The notes below the pieces were generated by a model. That model had not been told where the DNA came from and made no database searches. It saw only the letters and a list, made by a program, of their open reading frames with translations. 64,000 nucleotides of DNA from Bradyrhizobium nanningense (GTDB taxonomy: Bacteria; Pseudomonadota; Alphaproteobacteria; Rhizobiales; Xanthobacteraceae), in assembly GCF_004114535.1 (NCBI RefSeq), contig NZ_LBJC01000002.1:303934-367933 (forward strand). The letters run 5' to 3'. The translations under genes and the position numbers were made by a program. The stretch's first letter is position 1. Every line of letters starts with the position of its first letter. Below are positions 1 to 9,789 of this stretch, in pieces.

Positions 1-885
1 GGGCACGCCCTGGGCCTCCTCGCCGGCCTCGTCGCATATCGCACGCCGATGGAGCGCGTGTCCTTGCAGGCGATGCTGGCCGACTGGAAGGACTTCTCCC
101 GCTACGGCATGCTTGCGGCGGGCGCGTCCGTCATCCATTTGTCGGTGCCGGTACTGGTCCGTGTCATCGTCCTCGGCCGGCTGGGCGCGACGGGAGCCGG
201 CGCCGGCTTTTCGATTGCGCTCGACCTCCTGCAACGTCCCTTCTGGGTCCTCAATGCGGCGATCCACACCGTGAGCTATCCGGAGGTGGTCAACGACTTC
301 GAACACGGAGGCAGCGCAAAATCGGTGCAGTCTGCGCGGCAGATGTTCGAATTCATGATCTGCACGACGCTCGTGCTGCTTGGCGGTCTGATTGGATTCA
401 TTCCAGATGCAGCCCGTATCCTGGTGCCGCAGGCGAGCCTGGCTGGCTTTCTCGAGACGGCGCCGATTGTCGCCGCCTTCTATTTCCTGCACACCCATTT
501 GCAGGCGACGATCGCGGTCGTCCCCCACCTCGAGAAGCTGGCGACCAGGCTCGTCCTCGTCGCGGCCGGCCAGCTCGCCATCGTTGTGTCCTTCTCCCTG
601 GTCGCGGTGTCGGCCGGCCTGTCGCCGCGAGGGACGGTCGGCTGCGCTGCGGTCGCCACGCTCGCGACGATCCTGGTCGCACTCGGTCCGACCCTGCGGT
701 TTGAGGCATTCCCGCGCTGGCCGCTGGTCATGCAGGCCGTGGTGGCCGCAATCCTGATCGGATCGCTCGGCTCGATACCGACGGAGCCCCCGACATGGCT
801 CGCCGGCAAGATCGTGATCGCCGCGATTGCAACCGCGATCGTCGGATGGCGCGGCGACTTTCTGATGCTGGCCCGCCGCGGCTGA
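1..885 (+). CDS. Polysaccharide flippase (Wzx/MOP type), C-terminal part
   Basis: The reading frame is open to base 1, so the gene starts outside the window and only its last 294 residues are present. The product is a string of hydrophobic helices with short basic loops, as in the MOP superfamily of lipid-linked oligosaccharide flippases that move undecaprenyl-linked repeat units across the inner membrane. The segment with PVLVRVIVLGRLG and a later LLQRPFWVL loop fits the second half of such a protein. A second, complete flippase lies at 8102-9559, so this locus has two. The Met at 49 is internal and has no ribosome site, so it is not used as the start. The family call is fairly safe; the substrate is unknown. 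Confidence 0.75.
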   Translation, partial: GHALGLLAGLVAYRTPMERVSLQAMLADWKDFSRYGMLAAGASVIHLSVPVLVRVIVLGRLGATGAGAGFSIALDLLQRPFWVLNAAIHTVSYPEVVNDFEHGGSAKSVQSARQMFEFMICTTLVLLGGLIGFIPDAARILVPQASLAGFLETAPIVAAFYFLHTHLQATIAVVPHLEKLATRLVLVAAGQLAIVVSFSLVAVSAGLSPRGTVGCAAVATLATILVALGPTLRFEAFPRWPLVMQAVVAAILIGSLGSIPTEPPTWLAGKIVIAAIATAIVGWRGDFLMLARRG

Positions 886-1404
886 TTCTCGCACCGACGG
901 TCTGCGACGCAGCTCCGGTTCCGATACGGAACCGGACTGTCGCGTTCATCAGCAGCGAGCGCCTGCACCCTCTCTGAGCATCTACAACTATTGCGCGTAA
1001 ATCCTATACTTTAACCGCCCATGGAAGCGGCATCTGCGAACTTCTCGTGCAGGAAAAGAGAGTGAGCTGTGCGAAGGCAGGTGACGAAGATACTCCGAAC
1101 CGCGGACAAGCGAGCCGCGTCGTCCCTTCCCAACACCGTCAAATGAAATCTTTCGCGCCGCCTGCGCATACATTCAGCAGTGAAAATCGAGAAAATCTTG
1201 AAAGCGCCTTCCTCGCGCCACGCTGAACCGGCATCGCATTCATATTCTGCTGCAGCAGCCGAGCAAGTCTGTCTGTTCCTCCACAAGGAACCTCGTTTCG
1301 CTCGCGATTTGTAGCTTCGATTTTTATCTGAAATTCACACTCGACAGAGAAGCTTGAACGCAAATCCTGCGAGCAATTTCGTTCGCGCTGAAATCGAGTG
1401 TGCA
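886..1404. other. Intergenic region upstream of the glycosidase-repeat gene
   Basis: About 520 bases with no convincing gene. Short frames exist on both strands but have no family resemblance. The DNA becomes more AT-rich from about 990, for example CTATACTTTAA near 1003, and again near 1310-1340, as expected for a promoter region. No hairpin terminator was recognised after the flippase. Confidence 0.4.
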
Positions 1405-4400
1405 ATGTCCGATCAAACCATCTTGTCCGCCAGCGGCTTCATCAACTCCATTGGCGTCAACACGCACGCCGGCTTCGGGTGGACCGGCTACAACGATCTC
1501 GCGCTGATGGTCGATGACCTCAAGTATCTCGGCGTCAGCCATCTCCGCGACGCGATGGGAACCAGCCCGGCTGCGCAACCCGTCGTCGATGGTCTGGCCG
1601 CTGCCGGCTACAAATTCGACTTCCTGGTGTCGTCCGCCCTGCCCCAGACGGGCACAACCGGACTGCAGAACTACATCGTATCGCTCGAGAAGTTCGTGGC
1701 GAGCCATCCGGGCAGCATCAGCGCCATCGAAGGGCTCAACGAGGCCAATCACCAGCCCTTCAGCTACAATGGCAGCTCGAGCCTCACAGCCGCGGCTCAG
1801 TTCCAGAGCGCGCTCTATCAGGCCGTCAATGCCGACGCCGCGCTCGCCAGCATTCCCGTCTACAATCTGTCACTGGCCTACAACGATCCGCAAGGCTACA
1901 GCCAGCTCGGCAACATGTCGGGCTCGGTCGACTACGCCAATGCCCATGCCTATGTCAGCACCAGCCTGACGACCAGCAGCTCAATCTCGGCAACGCTGAG
2001 CGCCGTGATGACCGCGGCACCCGGCAAGCCCGTCGTCATCACCGAGACCGGCTACACCACGCAAGCCAACACCCAATATCTCGGCGTCGACGAAACCGTG
2101 CAGGCCAAGTCGATCCTGAATACCCTGGTCGATGCCTACAAGGCGGGCGTCAGCGCCACCTATCTCTACGAACTGCTCGACCGTGACTCGTCTGCCAGCA
2201 ATACCAATCCCGAGGCCAATTTCGGACTGTTCAATTCCGACGGGACGCCGAAGCTCGCCGCCACCGCCATTCACAACCTGACGACCATTCTGGCCGACGA
2301 TGGCACCGGGGGCCTGCAGCCGACTAATCCGTTGAACTACACCCTGAGCAACATGCCAGCTACCGGCAATAGCATGGTGCTCGGCAAGAGCAACGGCGCC
2401 TACGAGCTCGTCGTGTGGGCGGAGCCGAAGCTCTGGAACGATTCCACCGATACCGAGGTGTCAAATACGGCCCAGACGGTCACCGTGAACCTCGGCGCCG
2501 TGCATCATTCGGTGAAGGTGTACGACACCCTGACCGGAACCACGGCGATCGCCAGCTACACCGACGTCAGCTCGATCACGATTCCGGTCAGCGACCACCC
2601 GCTGATCATCGAGATCGACGCGCCCCCGACCACTTCGACTCCGCCGGACACAAGGACCAGCATCACGGGCACGGCTGCCGAGATCGTGCCGCAACTGTCC
2701 GACCTGAGCGAGTCCACGGCACTGCAGACCATCACGTTGACCGACTCGCACGTCCTGCCGGTTGCCTCGAAGGCGACCATGGACTACATCATTGCCCATT
2801 ACGGCAGCGCCCTCTCCAAGATCCAGGGCGGCTACTCGTTCTCGGTGACGAACTCGACCTCGACCTGGAGCAGCACGAAGACCTATAATTCCAGCGGAAC
2901 GCTTCTGTCGAAATCGGATACCGGCCTGAATTCGAGCGGGCAGCCGACCTCGACCACCGTGGCCTACACCGACGGCTCCAAAGACTTGATCAGCTACACC
3001 GGCGGTGTGAAGACGAAATTCGTTCATGTCGGCACCGACGGAACCACAACCACCGACACCTACAACACGGCCGGAACCCTTCTGAGCGAAGTCGTCCAGA
3101 AGTCCGACGGCTATTACTCCACCACGCTCTACTCGAGCGGCGTGAAGACCGCCGCCTACGTCAAGAATGCCGACGGCTCGCAGGACAATTACACCTACGG
3201 CATCACGGGCAAGAGCTTCACCACGCAGGTTCAGCATCTCGACGCCTCGGGGAAGGTCACCTCGGTGACCCGCAGCCATGCCGACGGCTCGCTGGACTCG
3301 ACGCAGGTCTACAACAGCGACGGCAGCAGCGTGATCACCACCTATAGCGCCACAGGCGTCAAGCTGGTCGAGACTGCCTATCATGCCGATCACAGCAAGG
3401 ATGTCTGGACCTACAACATCACGGGCCAGACCTACACGACCGAGCACGACGTCTACAACACCACCGGCTTCCTCACCGGCCTGACGCGTCTGCACAGCGA
3501 CGGCAGTCTCGCCTTCAAGCTCGCTCAGACGACCGACGGCACCAAGACGACCGACTGGTACAATGCCGCCGGCAGCCTGACCAGCGAGGTGATCCAGAAA
3601 GCGGACGGCACCACCTCGACCACCGTCTACAGCAACGGCGTCAAGACCAATACCTATATCAAGAATGCCGACGGCAGCCAGGACAATTACGCCTTTGGCA
3701 TCACCGGCCAGAGCTACACCACGCTGATCCAGCACGTCGATCCCTCCGGCAAGGTCACGGCCGTGACCCGCAAGCATGCCGACGGCACGCTCGACTATAC
3801 CCAGGTCATCAACGCCGACGGCAGCAGCGTCGTCACCAACTACGATGCTGCGGGGACGCGAACCAAGGAAGCCGACTTCCATGCCGATGGCAGCAAGGAC
3901 GTCTTCCTCTTCAACATCACCGGCCAGACCTACACGACCGAGCACGACATCTACGATGCGACCGGCTTCCTCACCACGCTGATTCGCGAGCATGCCGACG
4001 GCAGCATGGCGTTCCAGCTGGTGCAGAGCGCCGACGGCACCAAGACGACCGACTGGTACGATGCCAGCGGCGTCCTCACCAGCGAGGTGTTCCAGAAGCC
4101 GACCGGCTACAGCTCGACCACGGTGTACACCAACGGCGTGAAGACGGCGGCCTATATCACCAATGCCGACCAGAGCCACGACAATTACAGCTACAACATC
4201 ACCGGTCAGAGCTACACCACGCAGTATCAGCACCTCGACCCAACAGGCCAGACGACCGAGGTGATCCGCTGGCATGCGGACAACTCGTTCGACTACACCC
4301 AGGTCATCAACAGCGACGGCAGCAGCGTGGTCACCAACTACGATGCGTCGGGCGTCAAGAAGACCGAGACCGACTACCACGCCGACGGGTCGAAGGACGT

Positions 4401-5313
4401 CTTCCAGTTCAACGTCGTCGGCCAGACCTACACGAATGAGCACGACAGCTACGATTCGACCGGCTTCCTCACCGATATCGTTCGCACCCACGCCGACAAC
4501 AGCCTGGCCTTCACGCTGGTGCAGAGCGCCGACGGCACCAAGACCTCCGACTGGTACGATGCGAGCGGCGTCATCACCAGCGAGGTGACGACCAAGATCG
4601 ATGGTTACAACTCCACGACCGTCTATACCGGCGGCGTGAAGACCGCCGCCTATATCAAGAATGCCGATGGCACGTCGGACAACTGGAACTACAACGTCAC
4701 CGGGCAGTCCTACACCACCCAGCATCAGCACCTCGATGCCTCGGGCAAGATGGTCGAACTCACCCGGACCCACGCCGACGGCACTCTGGACTATACCCAG
4801 GTCATCCACGACGACGGCAGCAAGCTGACCGACATCTACGACAGCGTCGGCACCAAGACCCAGGAGATCGCCAACAACACCGACGGCTCGAAGGACGTCT
4901 TCCTGTTCAACTTCAACGGACAGACCGGCACCACGCAGCACGAGAACTACAACTCCGCCAACGCGCTGCAATTCTTCGATCAGACCAAGACCGACGGCAC
5001 CCACAACGTCACGGCCGTCGCCAGCGGCGTAACGATCCACGGCGGGGCGGTCAACGACGTGTTCTCGGCTGCACCGGACTCGACCACCGTCGCCTACGAC
5101 CACGGCCAAGACCAGATCCTCAACTTCCAGGCCGGCGATGGTACGACTCACGACGTGGTCCAGATCTCGAAACTGCTGGCCGCGGACTATAGTCACCTGC
5201 AAGTCACGCAGTCCGGCACGAACGCGCTCATCACGTTCTCCGCCACCGACTCGATCCTGCTGAAGAACGTCTATGTCTCCAGCCTGACGAGCCACGACTT
5301 CGTGTTCGTCTGA
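1405..5313 (+). CDS. Secreted glycosidase-like protein with four 166-residue repeats and RTX-type C-terminus
   Basis: The product is 1302 residues from ATG 1405; a TTG at 1354 in the same frame would add 17 residues, but the ATG product begins with a natural-looking MSDQTILSASG. Residues 1-310 resemble a clan-A glycoside hydrolase TIM barrel: Glu113 in EGLNEANH fits the acid/base and Glu214 in VITETGY fits the nucleophile. A beta-rich linker follows to about residue 430. Residues 551-1214 are tandem repeats rich in HADGS, ITGQSYTT and NYD motifs, faintly like YD/RHS repeats. The last 90 residues (GGAVNDVFSA, ILNFQAGDG, then a hydrophobic end) look like a type I secretion signal region. There is no N-terminal signal peptide, consistent with type I export. 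Its place inside the EPS locus suggests it acts on or binds the polymer. Substrate and activity are inference. Confidence 0.8.
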   Translation: MSDQTILSASGFINSIGVNTHAGFGWTGYNDLALMVDDLKYLGVSHLRDAMGTSPAAQPVVDGLAAAGYKFDFLVSSALPQTGTTGLQNYIVSLEKFVASHPGSISAIEGLNEANHQPFSYNGSSSLTAAAQFQSALYQAVNADAALASIPVYNLSLAYNDPQGYSQLGNMSGSVDYANAHAYVSTSLTTSSSISATLSAVMTAAPGKPVVITETGYTTQANTQYLGVDETVQAKSILNTLVDAYKAGVSATYLYELLDRDSSASNTNPEANFGLFNSDGTPKLAATAIHNLTTILADDGTGGLQPTNPLNYTLSNMPATGNSMVLGKSNGAYELVVWAEPKLWNDSTDTEVSNTAQTVTVNLGAVHHSVKVYDTLTGTTAIASYTDVSSITIPVSDHPLIIEIDAPPTTSTPPDTRTSITGTAAEIVPQLSDLSESTALQTITLTDSHVLPVASKATMDYIIAHYGSALSKIQGGYSFSVTNSTSTWSSTKTYNSSGTLLSKSDTGLNSSGQPTSTTVAYTDGSKDLISYTGGVKTKFVHVGTDGTTTTDTYNTAGTLLSEVVQKSDGYYSTTLYSSGVKTAAYVKNADGSQDNYTYGITGKSFTTQVQHLDASGKVTSVTRSHADGSLDSTQVYNSDGSSVITTYSATGVKLVETAYHADHSKDVWTYNITGQTYTTEHDVYNTTGFLTGLTRLHSDGSLAFKLAQTTDGTKTTDWYNAAGSLTSEVIQKADGTTSTTVYSNGVKTNTYIKNADGSQDNYAFGITGQSYTTLIQHVDPSGKVTAVTRKHADGTLDYTQVINADGSSVVTNYDAAGTRTKEADFHADGSKDVFLFNITGQTYTTEHDIYDATGFLTTLIREHADGSMAFQLVQSADGTKTTDWYDASGVLTSEVFQKPTGYSSTTVYTNGVKTAAYITNADQSHDNYSYNITGQSYTTQYQHLDPTGQTTEVIRWHADNSFDYTQVINSDGSSVVTNYDASGVKKTETDYHADGSKDVFQFNVVGQTYTNEHDSYDSTGFLTDIVRTHADNSLAFTLVQSADGTKTSDWYDASGVITSEVTTKIDGYNSTTVYTGGVKTAAYIKNADGTSDNWNYNVTGQSYTTQHQHLDASGKMVELTRTHADGTLDYTQVIHDDGSKLTDIYDSVGTKTQEIANNTDGSKDVFLFNFNGQTGTTQHENYNSANALQFFDQTKTDGTHNVTAVASGVTIHGGAVNDVFSAAPDSTTVAYDHGQDQILNFQAGDGTTHDVVQISKLLAADYSHLQVTQSGTNALITFSATDSILLKNVYVSSLTSHDFVFV
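3055..5046 (+). repeat. Four tandem 498-bp coding repeats
   Basis: Equivalent codons for D-x-Y or DWY start at 3055, 3553, 4051 and 4549, exactly 498 bases apart each time. Each unit encodes 166 residues and contains smaller sub-repeats marked by ADGS or ADGT. Unit 1 and the end of unit 4 are the most diverged. The constant length points to unit duplication with strong structural constraint. Confidence 0.85.
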
Positions 5314-5355
5314 GCGCGGCGAATGAGAGCCCGGACGGGCATCAGCACCGCTTCA

Positions 5356-5392
5356 GGGGCCGGGACCATACAGGGTTCCGGCCCCGTCGTTT
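5356..5392 (+). terminator. Hairpin terminator after the glycosidase-repeat gene
   Basis: GGGGCCGG and CCGGCCCC form an 8-bp perfect stem with a loop of about 14 bases, followed by GTCGTTTGTT. It lies 43 bases after the stop codon. The T-run is interrupted, so termination may be imperfect. Confidence 0.7.
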
Positions 5393-5568
5393 GTTGGGCG
5401 CCTGCCTGATCGATAAGCAGCGTGCCGGCTGCCATCCGCAATTGGATAGCCCCCATGAATTCGGACGAGCTGCCGCGATTGCGCCGCATCGGTCAACGCG
5501 CTCAGCGAACTTGCGTCACAATTCGCCGCTAGACACTCAGACGAACCGCGCAAGGACTCCGAGGCCCG

Positions 5569-6693
5569 ATGCAAGCCAGTGAAGCAAGACGTTTCGTCGT
5601 TCTCGACTTCTACCGCTTCGTCGCCGCGCTCGGGGTCTTCATCTTCCACCTGAAGCTGATCGACACGGGGATCTCTCCGGCGTGGAACGGGTCCTATGGC
5701 CTGTTCGTGGACATGTTCTTCATCCTGTCCGGCTTCGTGATCTCGTACTCCTACCCGTCCGACGCGCGTGGCGTGGCTGCCTATTCCCGCTTCATGATCC
5801 GGCGCATTGCGCGGATCTATCCACTGCACCTCTTGAGCCTGCTCATCTTCGTGGTGCTCATCGGCGTCGGGCTGGAGCGCACGGCCCGCTCGACCCCGCT
5901 GGACTTCCTGTACAACATCCTGCTGCTCCAGGCCTGGGGCGTCACCGATCACCTCAGCTTCAACTCGCCGTCCTGGTCGATCAGCGCGGAATTCTTCTGC
6001 TACCTGATATTTCCGCTGCTGATGCTGTTCGCGCGCAAGGTCCAGCCGATCATGCTCGGCGCCATCGTGGCGGCGCTCTATCTGGTCCTTGCCCACGGCC
6101 ATCTGCCGATCTGGCAGGAGCGGTCGCAGATGTATGGCGCCAATTTCGATTACGGAATGCTCCGCGCACTGCCGAGCTTCCTGAATGGAATCCTGCTCGC
6201 CATTCTGTTCCGGATGTCGCATCCCTACCGGAACAAGCGGATGATCTTCGCCGGCATCGGCGTGTTCGGCCTTTCCGTGCTCGTCCTCAACGTCTTCGCC
6301 AAGCCCGACCTCGCCATCCTGCTGTTCTCCTGCGCCATCCTGCTCACGGCGGTCGGCGAAAGCGCCTTCAAGGAGTTTCCGGGCGCGCGCCTGCTCGGTC
6401 GGCTCGGCAACACCTCATATGCGATCTACATGCTGCACGATGCCGTTCTCATTGCCGTGTTCAAGCCGCTATGGACCTGGCTCGGACTGCGCCCTGATCA
6501 GTTCGGCCTGTTCGCCCTGGCGTGCTGCGCGGTCCTCACCGTCATCGCGGACCGCACCTACGCCTATTTCGAAAATCCCGCGCGGCGCCTGATCAATCGC
6601 TGGGCCGACACCTCTCCCTCCTCGCGCAAGGTCCAGACGGCCAGCGCCGAGGCATCCATGCGTTTCGACAACACCGAGCGGGCAGTCAACTGA
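5569..6693 (+). CDS. Acyltransferase 3 family membrane protein
   Basis: A 374-residue integral membrane acyltransferase of the OafA/ExoZ type, which transfers acetyl or similar groups to sugars of exported polysaccharides. The N-terminus has the family signature: FYRFVAALGVFIFHLKL, with the conserved Arg and His, then GLFVDMFFILSGFVIS and the basic loop RRIARIYPLHLL. About ten hydrophobic helices follow, with the typical SWSISAEFFCY motif near residue 140. The length is normal for the family. ATG 5569 is preceded by GAGG at short spacing. It is convergent with the pyruvyl transferase gene, with 27 bases between stops. It is one of four family members in this EPS locus. Confidence 0.9.
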   Translation: MQASEARRFVVLDFYRFVAALGVFIFHLKLIDTGISPAWNGSYGLFVDMFFILSGFVISYSYPSDARGVAAYSRFMIRRIARIYPLHLLSLLIFVVLIGVGLERTARSTPLDFLYNILLLQAWGVTDHLSFNSPSWSISAEFFCYLIFPLLMLFARKVQPIMLGAIVAALYLVLAHGHLPIWQERSQMYGANFDYGMLRALPSFLNGILLAILFRMSHPYRNKRMIFAGIGVFGLSVLVLNVFAKPDLAILLFSCAILLTAVGESAFKEFPGARLLGRLGNTSYAIYMLHDAVLIAVFKPLWTWLGLRPDQFGLFALACCAVLTVIADRTYAYFENPARRLINRWADTSPSSRKVQTASAEASMRFDNTERAVN

Positions 6694-6720
6694 CTGCCCT
6701 GCCGATGACGTGAGGGACGT

Positions 6721-8082
6721 TCAGGCGACCTTACCGTCGGCCACCGGCACCATCCGCATGGCACTCTCGCCCAGCAGAGGTGCGATGTTGGCGCGGGACA
6801 ATTCCATGACTCCCGGCAGCGCCTGGCGGACCTGCTGGCCGACGGAGTCGTACGCACCGAGGAAGTGCAGCAGGAACTTCTCAAAGCTGTCACCGACCAG
6901 GAATTGCGACGGCGACAGCAGCAGCTGCTCGCTGACGCCGAAATGCGCGAACAGGCCCTGGAATTTGTCCTGGTAGGTAATCGCTGCGACGGGCGTTCCC
7001 TGCCCGAGCGCCGCAATCGCCAGATGCATGCGGCCGGTGATCACGCCGTCGACCAGACCGACGACGGCCTTGATCTCGCCAGCCGACAGCGCCTGATCGA
7101 CGTGATGCACACGATCGCCGAGCGCGGGCTTGAGGCGGTCGGCCAGCGGTCGAAGGCAATTGTCGTCGGCGATCTCGGGACGGTAGTCGTGCGCCAGCAA
7201 CACCCAGCTCGCATTGTGCTCGCGAGACAGCCGCTCCATGGCACCCGCCGCGAGGTCTATCATTTGCCGCAGCTTGGCCGGCTCCGGCCGCTTGAACAAC
7301 ATCGGATGAATGTTGAAGACGAAGACCTTGCGACCCTGCTCGCGCTGTCGCGCGATCGTAGCCGCGATCTGCTTCACGGCGGCGGTATCGGCCCGCGGCG
7401 TCAACATGAACGCCGCATCGGTGACGAGATGGGCGCGCTTCCGGGCGAAATCGTCGAACCGCTGAAGAGACATCGCATCGCGCAGGTTCAGGACCACGTC
7501 CGGATCCAGCAGTCGGAACACCTCGCGCAGCGCCTTCGCCGGGTGGGAGTTGAAGCTGAAGCCGAGCACGCTGACCTTGGCGCCGAACGCAGCCATCAGA
7601 TCGGCAACCAGCAGCATGCGCGCGGCATCCACCGGCGAATAATAGCCGTCGAGCACGTCGGCCCCGAGAACCAACCCGAAGTCCGGCCTGGTGAGCGACA
7701 ACTCCTGCGCCACCGTCTCGTAGGAGAACGGCTGTCTCCAGAGTTCGAGCGGCTTGAAGCCCATCGCGCGGACGTCCGCGCTGGCCGCTGGGGTCGCGGT
7801 AATGATGTAGACCTCGAGGTTCGGATAGGCCCGCTTCATCTCCCCGGTGGCCGCTTCGATCATGGCCTCATCGCCGCGCGACTGATGGACGCTCCAGGGA
7901 TCGGAAGGAAGCACGACGAGCCGACGCGGATTGTTGCGCGGCGCGACGTTGACGCCGATATCCTTCCGGGCGATCTGCCACCTGCGCAGCTCGAGCAGAT
8001 CGAGCGCCAACGGCGTATTCTTCGCGCTGTTGAGCCAGCCTCGGAGCTGCCTGCGTACGGGCACGGGGATCAATTGCTTCAC
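6721..8082 (-). CDS. Polysaccharide pyruvyl transferase family protein
   Basis: The chosen start is GTG 8082, because GAGGAGG lies five bases upstream (8094-8088). A longer frame from GTG 8115 has no such site and overlaps the flippase gene. The 453-residue product matches the CsaB/WcaK/AmsJ-like fold: an early RLVVLPSDPW strand, GDEAMIEAA near residue 70, GLVLGADVLDG, and a C-terminal GRMHLAIAALGQGTPVAAI motif typical of the nucleotide-sugar-like half. The family adds ketal pyruvate from phosphoenolpyruvate to glycan sugars. The gene sits directly downstream of the flippase gene on the same strand, with the ribosome site beside the flippase stop, so the two are probably translated from one message. 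The exact acceptor sugar is unknown. Confidence 0.85.
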   Translation of the reverse strand: MKQLIPVPVRRQLRGWLNSAKNTPLALDLLELRRWQIARKDIGVNVAPRNNPRRLVVLPSDPWSVHQSRGDEAMIEAATGEMKRAYPNLEVYIITATPAASADVRAMGFKPLELWRQPFSYETVAQELSLTRPDFGLVLGADVLDGYYSPVDAARMLLVADLMAAFGAKVSVLGFSFNSHPAKALREVFRLLDPDVVLNLRDAMSLQRFDDFARKRAHLVTDAAFMLTPRADTAAVKQIAATIARQREQGRKVFVFNIHPMLFKRPEPAKLRQMIDLAAGAMERLSREHNASWVLLAHDYRPEIADDNCLRPLADRLKPALGDRVHHVDQALSAGEIKAVVGLVDGVITGRMHLAIAALGQGTPVAAITYQDKFQGLFAHFGVSEQLLLSPSQFLVGDSFEKFLLHFLGAYDSVGQQVRQALPGVMELSRANIAPLLGESAMRMVPVADGKVA

Positions 8083-8101
8083 GACATCCTCCTCGTCTTC
8101 A

Positions 8102-9559
8102 TCAAGCGGTCGCACCGCGCTTCACGACGAAATCAATCAGGGACAGGGCCTGCTTCCGCCAGAACAGCAGAAGGCCCGTCAGGTAGGTCGCTCCAAAACA
8201 GGACGACAGCAGTCCAATCCGCAAATAGGGGTTCATGCCCGGCGTCGCCTCGCGGCACAGCACGACCGCGCCGTAAGCCAGGACGATGGCACAAAGGCAG
8301 CCCGCAATGGGGCGCAGAAACTGGCTCCAGCTCAAGCCCAGCAGCCGGAGCGCCAGCGCGAACGTCACGGGAGTCACCACGAGCTGGGAGAACGCGAAGA
8401 TCGTGGCCAGTTGGCCTATGTCGCGCGAGGGCAGCAGGAACATGGCCGGCACGACCGTGCAGAACTTCAGAATATTGAGCAGGAAGACGTAGTTCGGCTT
8501 GCCCAGAGCGCCAAAATAGGCGCTGTTGACGAACTGCACGGTCTGGACCGCGCCAATCAGCATCAACGGCCGCATCACCGCTTCGCTGCCGCCCCACTTG
8601 GCGCCGAACAGCAGCAGGGAGAATTCCGGCGCGATCGCCGCGAGCAGCACGAAGACCGGAGATCCGATCAGCGCGCCGAGGCTGACGCTGCGCAGATACG
8701 CGCCGGCGATACGGTCCCGCTCGTGCGCGATCTTGGACAATGCGCTCAGCGCGACGTCCATGACCGCCTGGGTGAGCAGCTGCATCAGGATGATGTAGAC
8801 CCGCGCACCGACCGTGTAGATGCCGAGGGCCGCAACGCCGTAGAGCGACAAGATGATCATGTCGATCGTCCGCACGATGGCGAAGTCCAGCAGCCTGTTC
8901 AGCACGACGTGGATGCTGTAGCCCGAGAGCTCGCGAAAGCTCTTCATATCGTGGCCGCGCATCGGCAGCCATCGCGGTTGGCTCCAAAGCCACAAGCCGC
9001 TGATCGCGCTCTGAACGACCACCTGGATCACGAGGCTCAGGGCGCCAAACCCGGCATAAGCGCAAGCGATGCCCACCACGCCGGACACGGCGGTTGCCAC
9101 CATGGTCCTGAGCGCAAGCACGCGAAAATCCATCTTGCGCTTGTAGAGCGCTTCCTGGAACAGAGTTGCGGTCCCGATCGGAAGCGAGAGACTGGCCGCG
9201 GCGAGCAGCGGCGCGAGCCCCTTCACGCCAAGCCAATGCTCGATATGCCTCGCAAGCAGCGCAATCAGGACGGCCAGGAGCACAGAGGCTGCAAACGAGC
9301 AGAAAAAGGGCAGCGTCACGTCGGCGGCCTCGAGCGTCCGCCGCTGGATCAACGCATCGCCGAAGCCGAATTCCGCGATCGAGCTCAAGAGCAGCAGGAT
9401 GAAGGCGACCAGCGCGGCAAGGCCGAAATCGGCGGGATTGAGCAGCCGCGCCAGCACCAGGAACAGCACGAACGACAACGCGCGGCCGCCCCAATTCTGT
9501 GCGAGCGACCAAAACAACGCCACCACGACCTGATGTTGTTTGCCCTGAATGACGTTCAT
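8102..9559 (-). CDS. Polysaccharide flippase (Wzx/MOP type)
   Basis: A 485-residue membrane protein with about 14 hydrophobic segments, starting MNVIQGKQHQVV at ATG 9559. A frame open to 9643 would add 28 polar residues that do not look like this family. The motif ALFWSLAQNWGGRALSF followed by LARLLNPADFGLAAL is characteristic of the WzxC/RfbX-like flippases of EPS loci. It should flip the undecaprenyl-linked repeat unit to the periplasm for the Wzy polymerase. No strong ribosome site is visible before 9559. It is upstream of, and probably co-transcribed with, the pyruvyl transferase, and divergent from the glycosyltransferase at 9790. Confidence 0.88.
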   Translation of the reverse strand: MNVIQGKQHQVVVALFWSLAQNWGGRALSFVLFLVLARLLNPADFGLAALVAFILLLLSSIAEFGFGDALIQRRTLEAADVTLPFFCSFAASVLLAVLIALLARHIEHWLGVKGLAPLLAAASLSLPIGTATLFQEALYKRKMDFRVLALRTMVATAVSGVVGIACAYAGFGALSLVIQVVVQSAISGLWLWSQPRWLPMRGHDMKSFRELSGYSIHVVLNRLLDFAIVRTIDMIILSLYGVAALGIYTVGARVYIILMQLLTQAVMDVALSALSKIAHERDRIAGAYLRSVSLGALIGSPVFVLLAAIAPEFSLLLFGAKWGGSEAVMRPLMLIGAVQTVQFVNSAYFGALGKPNYVFLLNILKFCTVVPAMFLLPSRDIGQLATIFAFSQLVVTPVTFALALRLLGLSWSQFLRPIAGCLCAIVLAYGAVVLCREATPGMNPYLRIGLLSSCFGATYLTGLLLFWRKQALSLIDFVVKRGATA

Positions 9560-9789
9560 CAACAATTCGACCCAATTCCGACAGATCCAATCACAATCGC
9601 AGACTAGACGACGTGACACGCGATGCTGCCGCACCGTCACCATCTCCGATCACAGCGGAGCAGTGATTGCTCGCGACATTACGACGGAGTGATGGCAATC
9701 AGATGAGTGCCGTCACGATTCCGATTTAGAGTGGAAGTGAGTTCAAATCGTGGACTACACTCCAATCAACCTTTGCGATGTGATGCAAA

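Noticed and set aside
2461..5295. A 944-codon minus-strand open frame opposite the glycosidase-repeat gene
   Set aside because: Its residues are Val/Gly/Asp-rich shadows of the repeat codons, with no domain, ribosome site or family; the plus-strand product has clear motifs.
8133..9590. A second 485-codon minus-strand frame overlapping the flippase
   Set aside because: Arg-rich, non-membrane composition; it is an out-of-frame shadow of the flippase in GC-rich DNA.
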